Origin: an uncultured Lacinutrix sp.
Lineage (GTDB): Bacteria > Bacteroidota > Bacteroidia > Flavobacteriales > Flavobacteriaceae
Reading direction: 5' to 3'
Assembly: GCF_947500605.1 (NCBI RefSeq)
Contig: NZ_CANMSJ010000004.1
Span: 1-64,000, forward strand
Length of the DNA: 64,000 nt
The notes beneath the pieces are model-generated. The model worked only from the letters and a program-made list of their open reading frames with translations. It did not search any database and was not told the DNA's origin. The position numbers and the translations under genes were made by a program. This document shows, piece after piece, positions 33,439-41,740 of the stretch. Within the stretch, counting starts at the first letter, position 1. The number at the start of each line of letters is the position of its first letter.

Positions 33439-35400
33439 TTGATATCAAAATCATCCATAGACCAAGTATACGAAACTGCTAGATTAGAGGAGGTTATTGG
33501 CGATTTTGTTAATTTAAAAAAAGCGGGAAGTAACTTTAAAGGTTTAAGTCCGTTTAGTGAGGAGCGCTCACCAAGTTTTATGGTATCGCCTGTTAAGCAA
33601 ATATGGAAAGATTTCTCTACAGGAAAAGGAGGAAATGTAGTTGCATTTTTAATGGAACACGAACACTTTACTTATCCTGAGGCTATAAAATATTTAGCTA
33701 AAAAGTACAATATTGAAATAGAAGAAACCGAGCAATCTAACGAGCAAAAAGAAGCGCAAGACAAACGCGAAAGTCTCTACTTAGTTAGTGAATATGCTAA
33801 CACTTATTTTAAACATATTTTACATAACACCGATAAAGGTAAAGCCATTGGTTTAAGCTATTTTAAGGAGCGTGGCTTTACAGATGAAACCATAAAAAAG
33901 TTTGAATTAGGCTATTGTACAGATGCATGGAGCGCTTTTACAGATGAAGCTTTAAGGAAAGGTTACAAGATGGAATTTCTTGCAGGAACCGGACTAACCA
34001 TAGATAAAGGCGATAAGCAGTTTGATAGGTTTAAAGGGCGTGTAATGTTCCCAATACAAAGTATGAGTGGTCGTGTTTTAGGCTATGGAGGACGTATTTT
34101 AACCAACGATAAAAAAGCGGCTAAATACTTAAACTCTCCAGAGAGTGATATTTACCATAAAAGTAAAGTATTATATGGTATTTATCATGCAAAACAAGCC
34201 ATTGCTAAAGAAGACAATTGTTATTTAGTTGAAGGTTATACAGATGTTATTCAGTTTCATCAAACAGGAGTTACTAACGTGGTATCTTCTTCTGGAACAG
34301 CATTAACAAGTGACCAAATAAGGTTAATAAACAGGCTTACCAAAAACATAACTGTTCTTTTTGATGGTGATGCTGCAGGACTGCGTGCCTCTTTAAAAGG
34401 TATCGATCTTATTCTAGAACAAGGCATGAATGTTAGAGTTTGCTCATTCCCTGAAGGAGAAGATCCGGATAGTTTTGCAAAAACGAATACATTAGAAGAG
34501 CTAAAGCATTATCTAGATGAAAATTCAAAAGACTTTATACAGTTTAAAGCTAATATTCTATTTGAAGATTCTAAAAACGATCCTATAAAAAAGGCAGATA
34601 CTATTAGAGATATTATTAATAGTATTGCTAAAATTCCAGACCGTATTAAGCGTGAAGTTTACATTCAAGAATGTTCAAGAATTATGGATATTAGTGAAGG
34701 TGTTCTTTTTAGCACATTAGACCAGCTTACTCAAAAAGAAGCAAACAAAAGCAATAAATCTAGCCAAGAAAGACCACCAGAAGCTTTTGAGGTTATTAGG
34801 CATGAACAACCACCAGAAAAGGTAGACGTACAGTATATTTTAGAACGAAAAATTATAGAGATTCTTTTACTTTACGGTAATAAAACTGAAGATTTTGAAG
34901 ATTTGGTTTTAAAAGAAAACGAAAGCGGAGCTCTTGTTTTAGAACCTGTAACACATGAAGCTAAAGTGTTTGAGAAAGTATTTTTAGACTTGCAAGACGA
35001 TGAAATGGAATTCTCGAATCCGCAGTTTAAAGATATTTACTATAAAATTATAGAAACACTTAATCAAAATCCAGATTTCTCTTCAGAGCGTTTAATAAAT
35101 ACTGTAGACGCTAAAATTGGACATGAAATTACAAACATTTTAATGGAAGACGAACGTCATTTTCTATCCGACTGGGAACGAAAAGATATTTTTCCGAAAC
35201 TTAAAAAAGATTCAGTTGCACAATTTGTAAGCGAAACGATTCTATGCTTGCGTTGCCATTTAATTGATAGAAAAGTTATTGGCTTCCAACAACAAACTCT
35301 AGAAAACAGAAACGAGGTTAATAGAAGTGTTTTAGAAGAAGTTAAAGACTATTCTGGATTAAAAATGTTACTGTCTAGAAAATTAAATCGCGTTTTATAA
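33439..35400 (+). CDS. dnaG: DNA primase, zinc-ligand-deficient
   Basis: 653 residues. It makes RNA primers for replication. Domain order: N-terminal CHC2-like domain (~1-100), catalytic core with TOPRIM (YLVEGYTDVI and VLFDGDAAGLRAS), and a C-terminal helicase-binding region. In the CHC2 domain the four usual zinc ligands are replaced: Ser37 and Ser40 in GLSPFSEERSPSF and Asp58 and Thr61 in KDFSTGKGGN. The surrounding residues are conserved, so this is a real primase without zinc ribbon ligands. Start is TTG at 33439, in keeping with the family N-terminus. Its stop overlaps the end of the convergent response regulator gene. Confidence 0.93.
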   Translation: MISKSSIDQVYETARLEEVIGDFVNLKKAGSNFKGLSPFSEERSPSFMVSPVKQIWKDFSTGKGGNVVAFLMEHEHFTYPEAIKYLAKKYNIEIEETEQSNEQKEAQDKRESLYLVSEYANTYFKHILHNTDKGKAIGLSYFKERGFTDETIKKFELGYCTDAWSAFTDEALRKGYKMEFLAGTGLTIDKGDKQFDRFKGRVMFPIQSMSGRVLGYGGRILTNDKKAAKYLNSPESDIYHKSKVLYGIYHAKQAIAKEDNCYLVEGYTDVIQFHQTGVTNVVSSSGTALTSDQIRLINRLTKNITVLFDGDAAGLRASLKGIDLILEQGMNVRVCSFPEGEDPDSFAKTNTLEELKHYLDENSKDFIQFKANILFEDSKNDPIKKADTIRDIINSIAKIPDRIKREVYIQECSRIMDISEGVLFSTLDQLTQKEANKSNKSSQERPPEAFEVIRHEQPPEKVDVQYILERKIIEILLLYGNKTEDFEDLVLKENESGALVLEPVTHEAKVFEKVFLDLQDDEMEFSNPQFKDIYYKIIETLNQNPDFSSERLINTVDAKIGHEITNILMEDERHFLSDWERKDIFPKLKKDSVAQFVSETILCLRCHLIDRKVIGFQQQTLENRNEVNRSVLEEVKDYSGLKMLLSRKLNRVL

Positions 35401-36021
35401 TTGCATTGTATTAGATTGATTAACAAGATCAACTAAATTATCTACATTTAGTTTTTTCATTAATCGCGCGCGATAAGTACTTACCGTTTTCTCGTTAATT
35501 TCAAGTTCTTTAGCAATATCTTTATTACGTTTACCTGAAGCTAATAACTTTAAAACCTCTACTTCTCTTGTAGATAGTTTCTTGTAATAGGCACTCCCTT
35601 TTAAGCCTTTAGAGTTTTTATTTAAACGCTGCATTAACGTATCGCTTAAATACATACCGTCTTTATAAACTTTTAAAATAGCCTCTCTTAGTGTAATTAT
35701 TCCTGCTGTTTTAGGAATAAAACCATCTGCTCCAGCTTTTATAGAACTAACGGCATAAACCTCTTCAGACTGGCCACTAAACATAATCACTTTTGTTTCT
35801 GGAAATTCACTTTTAATTCTCCTTAGTGCGGTAAGACCGTTAAGTTTAGGCAAATCGATTTCTGTTAACACAACATCAACAGGAGTACTTTTAAGGAATT
35901 CGAAGATAGCCTCTCCATTATCTACACTGCCCATAAACTTTATATCGCGCGTGGCGTTAAATACAAGTTCTAGACCTTTGCTTACAATAGGATGCTGATC
36001 AACCACAAGTAGCTTGACCAT
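35395..36021 (-). CDS. LuxR/NarL-type response regulator with atypical receiver
   Basis: 208 residues: receiver domain (~1-120) and a C-terminal LuxR helix-turn-helix (~145-205, LSTREVEVLKLLASGKRNKDIAKEL and KTVSTYRARLMKKL). In the receiver the phospho-acceptor Asp is Glu54 (VLTEIDLP) and the acidic pair is Asp8-Gln9 instead of Asp-Asp, while the Ser82 and Lys104 switch residues remain. Such a receiver should not accept phosphate in the usual way and may be constitutively active or bind another ligand. No histidine kinase gene is adjacent. A -7 box lies ~77 bases upstream. Confidence 0.88.
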   Translation of the reverse strand: MVKLLVVDQHPIVSKGLELVFNATRDIKFMGSVDNGEAIFEFLKSTPVDVVLTEIDLPKLNGLTALRRIKSEFPETKVIMFSGQSEEVYAVSSIKAGADGFIPKTAGIITLREAILKVYKDGMYLSDTLMQRLNKNSKGLKGSAYYKKLSTREVEVLKLLASGKRNKDIAKELEINEKTVSTYRARLMKKLNVDNLVDLVNQSNTMQL

Positions 36022-36097
36022 AGTATTTTTAAGTTTTTATTTTATTTTAAGTGGTTAGACTCAAAAAAAATTGATAATAGATAAATAAATAGCAGCG

Positions 36098-36105
36098 TAA
36101 AGATA
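36098..36105 (-). promoter_or_regulatory. Possible -7 box of response regulator
   Basis: Minus-strand TATCTTTA followed by CGCTGC, one base off TAnnTTTG, 76 bases before the ATG. Confidence 0.35.
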
Positions 36106-36130
36106 AGGAATATTATAATATTTATAACTT

Positions 36131-36919
36131 TTACTTAAATTCATTAGGAATTTCGCAAATTGGAATAGGTATCATCTTGTGTTTGTTAGAGTTATTGTAA
36201 TTTTTAAAGATTCTAAACACTTCCTTTTCTCTTCCTTCAAAATCATTTTCTGTCATACCATTCTCACTTTTTCGCATTGCCCATTCTAGTTCTGGATACG
36301 AAGCACCTATTTGATCTTCATCACTTCTGGTATCTCCAAAAAGACCATCACTTGGAGCTGCTTTCATAATTGAGCTTGAAACTCCTAAATACTCTCCAAT
36401 AGCATAAACTTCACTTTTTAGTAAATCGGCAATAGGACTCAAATCCACTCCTCCATCTCCATATTTAGTATAAAAACCAACACCAAAATCCTCTACTTTA
36501 TTACCTGTTCCTGCAACAAGTAAACCTAGCAGTCCTGCGTGATAATACAAGGTTGTCATCCTTAAACGTGCACGTGTATTTGCCAAGGCCATGTCTACAA
36601 TTTCTTGTTTACCGTCAAGAGATACTTCTGTTTTAAACTCTTCGAAAACAGGCGTTAAATCTGTTCTTGTTTCGCTAACATTAGGAAATTGTGCTTTTAA
36701 CAACTTAATATGTTCTTGTGCTCTAGATACATGGCTAGCTGCTTGATGAATAGGCATTTCTATACATAAAACATCTAAACCTGTTTTTGCACATAACATA
36801 GAAGTTACTGCAGAATCTATTCCTCCTGAAATTCCCACAACAAAACCATTAACTCTTGCGTTAAGAGCATAGTCTTTTAACCAATTAACAATATGATTTA
36901 CTACTTTTTCTGTTTGCAT
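36131..36919 (-). CDS. nadE: Ammonia-dependent NAD+ synthetase
   Basis: 262 residues, the short form without an N-terminal glutaminase domain, so it uses ammonia. It converts deamido-NAD and ATP to NAD. The ATP-pyrophosphatase P-loop SGGIDSAV is near residues 40-47, followed by GTGNKVEDFGVGFYTKYGDGGVDLSPIADLLKSEV-type motifs (here split: VAGTGNKVED, YGDGGVDLSPI) and PSDGLFGDTRSDEDQIG. Start taken as ATG 36919; the frame extends seven codons upstream into the divergent promoter region. Confidence 0.95.
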   Translation of the reverse strand: MQTEKVVNHIVNWLKDYALNARVNGFVVGISGGIDSAVTSMLCAKTGLDVLCIEMPIHQAASHVSRAQEHIKLLKAQFPNVSETRTDLTPVFEEFKTEVSLDGKQEIVDMALANTRARLRMTTLYYHAGLLGLLVAGTGNKVEDFGVGFYTKYGDGGVDLSPIADLLKSEVYAIGEYLGVSSSIMKAAPSDGLFGDTRSDEDQIGASYPELEWAMRKSENGMTENDFEGREKEVFRIFKNYNNSNKHKMIPIPICEIPNEFK

Positions 36920-36947
36920 TTTCTTAAGTATTTTAAACAAAGAATAG

Positions 36948-36955
36948 TACCTTTG
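36948..36955 (+). promoter_or_regulatory. gldB promoter -7 box
   Basis: TACCTTTG, exact TAnnTTTG match, 36 bases upstream of gldB. The opposite strand carries TATTCTTTG, a near match for nadE with a three-base spacer. Confidence 0.55.
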
Positions 36956-36991
36956 CCTAACAAAAATAAAGCAAACACTTTAGGAATAAAA

Positions 36992-37966
36992 ATGAAAAGC
37001 CTTTTGAAACCTATTTATTTTCTTCTACTCACCTTTTTAAGCATTCTTTCTTGCGGAAAAGAAGACAAAACTGAAACCGAAATTGCCAAAATAAACATCG
37101 ATTTTACTATCGAACGTTTTGATAAAGCTTTCGCTGAAGCTAAGCCTGAAAACTTACCTAAACTGAAAGAAACGTTTCCTTTTATGTTTCCTAAAAAATA
37201 TGATGATTCTTTTTGGGTTAACCAAATGGTAGACACATTACAACTTGAAATACAAAGTGAAGTTCTTAAAAAATTTAAAGACTTAAAAACGGAAACATCA
37301 GAAATAAAATCTTTATTTCAACATTTAAAATATTATTTTCCACAGTTTAAAACACCTAGATTAATTTCTGTAGCCTCAGATGTAGATTATAGAAACAAAG
37401 TTATTGTTACAGATACCATTGTAATTTTACCTTTAGCTAACTATTTAGGCAACGAGCATTACTTTTACCAAGGGATTCAAGAATATATTATAGAAGATTT
37501 AGAGCCTGAGTTTATGGCAGTAGATTTAGCAAATAACTATGCTAAACATTATACTTTTCAGCAAAGAAGAAAAACCTTTTTAGACGATTTAATTTACGAA
37601 GGAAAACTATTGTATTTTAAAGACAAAGTTATTCCTTTTAAAACAGATGCAGAGAAATTAAACTACTCTGAAGATGAATATAAATGGACACAAGCTAACG
37701 AAGAGTACATTTGGCGTTACTTTGTAGACAAAGAATTATTATATAGTACAGATTCAAAAATACCTGGTCGTTTTATTAATCCTGCTCCTTTTTCTAAATT
37801 CTATCTCGAACAAATCGATAGCGAATCTCCCGGAGAAATTGGCAAATATATTGGTTGGCAAATAGTCCGTTCTTATATGAATAATAACACAATACCATTT
37901 AAACAAATGCTTAATAAAAGCACCGAAGAAATATTTGATAACGCAAAATACAAACCAAAAAAATAA
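36992..37966 (+). CDS. gldB: Gliding motility lipoprotein GldB
   Basis: 324 residues with a lipoprotein signal ending at Cys21 (LSILSCGKE). The body matches GldB: FDKAFAEAKPENLPKLKETFPFMFP near 45-75, a NKVIVTDTIVILPLANYLG stretch and the C-terminal PGEIGKYIGWQIVRSYM, resembling the DUF2268/zincin-like GldB fold. GldB is required for gliding and stabilises the T9SS/gliding machinery. The ATG at 36992 fits the signal peptide; the frame extends upstream over the promoter. Overlaps gldC by one base (TAATG). Confidence 0.93.
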   Translation: MKSLLKPIYFLLLTFLSILSCGKEDKTETEIAKINIDFTIERFDKAFAEAKPENLPKLKETFPFMFPKKYDDSFWVNQMVDTLQLEIQSEVLKKFKDLKTETSEIKSLFQHLKYYFPQFKTPRLISVASDVDYRNKVIVTDTIVILPLANYLGNEHYFYQGIQEYIIEDLEPEFMAVDLANNYAKHYTFQQRRKTFLDDLIYEGKLLYFKDKVIPFKTDAEKLNYSEDEYKWTQANEEYIWRYFVDKELLYSTDSKIPGRFINPAPFSKFYLEQIDSESPGEIGKYIGWQIVRSYMNNNTIPFKQMLNKSTEEIFDNAKYKPKK

Positions 37967-38301
37967 TGGCAAATTTAAAATCTAAAATCACTTTAAACGT
38001 AGAATTAGACGAGAATAGAGTACCAGAAAAAATTAACTGGACAGCACAAGATGGTGGCATTACAAATGCTGAAGCTAAAGCGATGATGTTATCGGTTTGG
38101 GATAGCGAAGCGCAGGAATCTTTACGTATAGATTTATGGACAAAAGACATGCCTGTAGACGAAATGAAAGTTTTCTTTCACCAAACACTAGTTGCCATGA
38201 GTAGTACTTTTAATCGTGCAACTCAAGACGAAAAAATGACTGCCACAATGAAGGATTTTTGCGACTATTTTGCTGAAAAACTGGAAATAAATAAGAAGTA
38301 G
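37966..38301 (+). CDS. gldC: Gliding motility protein GldC
   Basis: 111 residues, cytoplasmic (no signal peptide), matching GldC over the full length: KITLNVELDENRVPEKINWTAQDGG, then DLWTKDMPVDEMKVFFHQTL. In Flavobacterium GldC is co-transcribed with gldB and improves gliding. It is coupled to gldB through TAATG. Confidence 0.95.
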   Translation: MANLKSKITLNVELDENRVPEKINWTAQDGGITNAEAKAMMLSVWDSEAQESLRIDLWTKDMPVDEMKVFFHQTLVAMSSTFNRATQDEKMTATMKDFCDYFAEKLEINKK

Positions 38302-38401
38302 ATTTATTCTAATCCCGTATTGAATGATTTGCAATTAATGCGTTTCAGCTATTAAATACGTCTTTTATCTATTTGAGGATCTTTTTAACATTTAGATTTC
38401 A

Positions 38402-38409
38402 TAAATTTA
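38402..38409 (+). promoter_or_regulatory. Possible -7 box of T9SS cargo gene
   Basis: TAAATTTA, one base off consensus, 24 bases before the ATG. Confidence 0.35.
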
Positions 38410-38433
38410 GTTTTTAAACCTAAAACTAAATTT

Positions 38434-39444
38434 ATGAAAAAAATTACTTTATTATTTGCCTTCTTACTAGCAATGACTTTTACATCTTATGCTCAATGCA
38501 GTAGTATTGAAGGAGGAAACTATCCAGCAGGACTAATTAACATGGTAAATGATGGTTCTATACAGACGATAGCTACTGATAACTATGCAGCAGGAGAATA
38601 TTCTGCTATATCATCTTTAATTATCGGAAATACTTATACCGTAAACGGAACGAACACTAATGGTATATACATTACTATTGCTGAAATAGACTGGAATGCT
38701 CCAGCTATTGGAGGCACCGTGTTGGGCAACGGAGCTAATTCTGTAACTTTTACTGCAACAACAACAGATATCATAATTCACTGGCATTTAGATGCAGCAT
38801 GTGGCATATCTGGAACTGAAAACACATTAACAACAATTCAATGTACTAGTGCTACTTGTAGTTGTACAGCAACATCTGCACCTACTGCAGCTGCAACTCC
38901 TAGTCCTGTCGATACAGCTGTAGATGTACCTATTACTATTGATGATACAGATCCATCAGCCCCTGTTATTTCTGTTGGCCCATTTTCTTGGACAGATAAT
39001 GGAGAAGCTACAGTTTACGATTTTAATATTGTTGGTGTTGGCACCGCTACAGGCGTTAGTAATCCTGTAACGATCAATTACACCTGGGAATATAATACAA
39101 CTTATAGCTGGTCTGTTACCTCTACAAATTGTATTGGAACAACTACTAGCGCAATTTATTCATTTACTACAGAAGAAGACCCTTCATTATCTATAGAAGA
39201 TTTTGTTAGAAATGATACTATATCACATTTCTATAATACAAACTCAAATGATTTAACTTTCAAATCATCAAACTTAGCATTTACTAATCTAGAAATATAT
39301 AGTATTTTAGGACAACAAGTATTAAACAGAAAATTATCTCAAACCACAGAGACTATAAACCTATCTAATTTAACAGATGGAATTTATATAGCTAAAGTTA
39401 GTATTGATGGTAAAACTGAAACAATTAAATTTGTTAAGAAATAA
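38434..39444 (+). CDS. Secreted protein with type A T9SS sorting domain
   Basis: 336 residues. Signal peptide 1-20 (SYAQC). Residues ~145-250 contain a fibronectin type III-like module (SAPVISVGPFSWTDNGEATVYDFNI, NTTYSWSVTSTNCIGTTTSAIYSFTT). The last ~75 residues are a T9SS type A sorting domain: LEIYSILGQQVLNRKLSQ, LSNLTDGIYIAKV and a terminal KTETIKFVKK. Such proteins are exported by the type IX system. Cysteine-rich N-terminal half; function unknown. Confidence 0.87.
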   Translation: MKKITLLFAFLLAMTFTSYAQCSSIEGGNYPAGLINMVNDGSIQTIATDNYAAGEYSAISSLIIGNTYTVNGTNTNGIYITIAEIDWNAPAIGGTVLGNGANSVTFTATTTDIIIHWHLDAACGISGTENTLTTIQCTSATCSCTATSAPTAAATPSPVDTAVDVPITIDDTDPSAPVISVGPFSWTDNGEATVYDFNIVGVGTATGVSNPVTINYTWEYNTTYSWSVTSTNCIGTTTSAIYSFTTEEDPSLSIEDFVRNDTISHFYNTNSNDLTFKSSNLAFTNLEIYSILGQQVLNRKLSQTTETINLSNLTDGIYIAKVSIDGKTETIKFVKK

Positions 39445-39464
39445 TATTTTTTAAAACAAAAAAT

Positions 39465-39497
39465 AAAAAAAGCCTTACTGAAAAGTAAGGCTTTTTT
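39465..39497 (+). terminator. Bidirectional rho-independent terminator
   Basis: AAAAAAGCCTTACT and AGTAAGGCTTTTTT pair around GAAA. It lies between convergent genes (T9SS cargo and rlmN) and can serve both. Confidence 0.9.
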
Positions 39498-39499
39498 TA

Positions 39500-40540
39500 T
39501 TATGATTTATTCGCTAACTGCCCACAAGCAGCATCGATATCTTTACCTCTACTTCTACGCACATTAACCACAATACGATTACGTTCTAATTCTTGAATAT
39601 AATTATTGATTGCAGCACTTGAAGCTTGTTGAAACTCCCCATCATCTATAGGATTGTATTCTATTAAATTAACCTTACAAGGCACATGCTTACAAAACTT
39701 AACTAAAGCATCTACATCTTCCATTCTATCGTTAATACCATCCCAAACAATATACTCGTATGTGATTTTACGTTCTGTTTTCTCATACCAGTACTCTAAA
39801 GCTTCTTTTAAATCTTTAAGCGGAAAGGTTTCATTAAAAGGCATAATCTTGGTTCTCACCTCATCTATTGCAGAATGTAGAGACACAGCTAAATTAAATT
39901 TAACTTCATCGTCTGCCATTTTCTTAATAATCTTAGGCACACCAGAAGTAGACACGACTATTCGTTTTGGCGACATCCCTAAACCTTCTGGAGATGTAAT
40001 TTTATCTATAGACTTAATAACGTTATTATAATTCATGAGTGGCTCTCCCATTCCCATAAACACAATATTACTTAATGGTCTATTAAAATATAACTTACTT
40101 TCTCTGTCTATAGCAACTACCTGATCGTAAATTTCATCAGGATTTAAATTACGCATACGCTTTAAACGCGATGTAGCACAGAATTTACAATCCAAACTAC
40201 AACCAACTTGGCTAGAAACACAAGCTGTTGTTCGTGTTTCGGTTGGAATAAGTACAGATTCTACAATTAATCCATCGTGTAATTTTACAGCATTTTTTAC
40301 TGTACCATCGCTACTACGTTGCATAGTATCGACTTCGATATGATTAATTACAAAGTTATCTTCTAGCATTTGACGTGTCTCCTTAGAGAGATTTGTCATA
40401 TCCTCAAAGGAATACGCACTCTTACTCCATAACCATTCGTAAACTTGATTGCCACGAAAAGCTTTGTCTCCTTCTTTTTCAAAAAAGTCTCTAAGTTGCT
40501 CTTTTGTTAATGCTCGTATGTCTTTTTTCTTATCTGCCAT
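39500..40540 (-). CDS. rlmN: Dual-specificity RNA methyltransferase RlmN
   Basis: 346 residues, radical-SAM methyltransferase that makes 2-methyladenosine at position 2503 of 23S rRNA and 37 of some tRNAs. The CxxxCxxC cluster motif is Cys114, Cys118, Cys121 (GCSLDCKFCATS); the methyl-carrier cysteine is Cys339 near the C-terminus (AACGQL). GEPLMNYNNV and FNLAVSLHSA are further family motifs. A -7 box ends only eight bases before the ATG, implying a very short leader. Confidence 0.96.
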   Translation of the reverse strand: MADKKKDIRALTKEQLRDFFEKEGDKAFRGNQVYEWLWSKSAYSFEDMTNLSKETRQMLEDNFVINHIEVDTMQRSSDGTVKNAVKLHDGLIVESVLIPTETRTTACVSSQVGCSLDCKFCATSRLKRMRNLNPDEIYDQVVAIDRESKLYFNRPLSNIVFMGMGEPLMNYNNVIKSIDKITSPEGLGMSPKRIVVSTSGVPKIIKKMADDEVKFNLAVSLHSAIDEVRTKIMPFNETFPLKDLKEALEYWYEKTERKITYEYIVWDGINDRMEDVDALVKFCKHVPCKVNLIEYNPIDDGEFQQASSAAINNYIQELERNRIVVNVRRSRGKDIDAACGQLANKS

Positions 40541-40548
40541 TTCATTTG

Positions 40549-40556
40549 CAAAAATA
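40549..40556 (-). promoter_or_regulatory. rlmN promoter -7 box
   Basis: Minus-strand TATTTTTG, exact TAnnTTTG match. It ends eight bases upstream of the start codon, so the transcript would have a leader of only a few bases. Confidence 0.55.
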
Positions 40557-40690
40557 GAATAATTTAAGTTCTTAACTTAATGAGTGAAGCAAAACTAATA
40601 AATGAGTAAATATTCTATTTTAACTTTTACCTGCTCTTTTGAAGTAATAATGATTTGTTCCTTCATAAAAACCATAATTTAAATTAACAA

Positions 40691-41740
40691 CTACAATCCT
40701 TCTTTTAAATTGTAAAAAATAGCTTTATCTAATTGTTCTTTTAAATAAGAAATAGCGTTATTACTTCTTTTTCCTGATTTGCAATAAACTACAATAGGTA
40801 AAGAAATATCAATTTCTTGAAATCGTTTTGATAACTGCCCTAAAGGAATATGCTGTCCTCCAATATGATATTCTTCTCTTTCAGAAACCTCCCTAACATC
40901 TAACAAATTATAATTTGTTTTGTTTTTATTTAATTCATCTAACGTGATTTCTTTAGTTGAAGTCATTCCGCAGAAAAAATCGTAATCTTTTTCTAAAGCT
41001 ATAATTTCTGAAGCTTTATCTTTTTCAAAACCCAATATTTGCTGATTCAAACTTAAAGCATCAAATAATAACAGCTTATTGGTTAACACTTCTCCAATAC
41101 CACAAATAATTTTAATGGCTTCATTGGCCTGTAGACTTCCTATAATACCTGGCAAAACACCTAATACTCCTATTTCTGAACAATTAGGAGAGGTTTCATG
41201 TTTTGGAGGTGTTGGATACAGACATCTATAAGTTGCGCTTCCCAAATAATTAAAGACACTAACTTGTCCTTCAAATTTAAAAATAGCGCCATAAACTAAA
41301 GGCTTGTTGGTAATTACTGCGGCATCATTTGTTAAATATCGCGTTGAAAAATTATCACTTCCATCAATTATAATATCATAATTAGTAAATAATGCAATCG
41401 CATTTTTACGTGTTAGTGCTTCGTTATAAGTATTAAAAAGCACAAACGGATTTAATTGAGATAATCGCTTAACAGCAGTTTCGGCTTTAGAAAAACCAAT
41501 ATCATCAATAGTATATAAAATTTGGCGCTGCAAGTTACTTTGGTCGACTACATCATGATCTATTATACCAATAGTCCCAACACCTGCCGCTGTTAAATAT
41601 TGCAAAACAGGACAACCTAAACCACCTGCTCCAATGACTAAAACCTTTGCTTGCTTCAATTTTAATTGTCCCACTTCTCCTATTTCATTTAAAATAAGAT
41701 GACGACTGTATTGCTTTCTTTCTTCTATGGTAAGGCTCAT
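40691..41740 (-). CDS. MoeB/ThiF-type adenylyltransferase with C-terminal rhodanese domain
   Basis: 349 residues. The E1-like domain (~1-240) has the ATP loop VIGAGGLGCPVLQYL and the Arg finger region QSNLQRQILY; NCSEIGVLGVLPGIIGSLQANEAIK follows. The rhodanese domain (~258-349) has the active-site loop CKSGKR. It would adenylate the ThiS C-terminus and supply sulfur, standing in for ThiF. The four-cysteine zinc site of MoeB is only half kept: YRCLYP lacks the first Cys of its pair and FFCGM the second. Last gene of the thi operon, coupled to thiH by TAATG. Confidence 0.88.
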   Translation of the reverse strand: MSLTIEERKQYSRHLILNEIGEVGQLKLKQAKVLVIGAGGLGCPVLQYLTAAGVGTIGIIDHDVVDQSNLQRQILYTIDDIGFSKAETAVKRLSQLNPFVLFNTYNEALTRKNAIALFTNYDIIIDGSDNFSTRYLTNDAAVITNKPLVYGAIFKFEGQVSVFNYLGSATYRCLYPTPPKHETSPNCSEIGVLGVLPGIIGSLQANEAIKIICGIGEVLTNKLLLFDALSLNQQILGFEKDKASEIIALEKDYDFFCGMTSTKEITLDELNKNKTNYNLLDVREVSEREEYHIGGQHIPLGQLSKRFQEIDISLPIVVYCKSGKRSNNAISYLKEQLDKAIFYNLKEGL

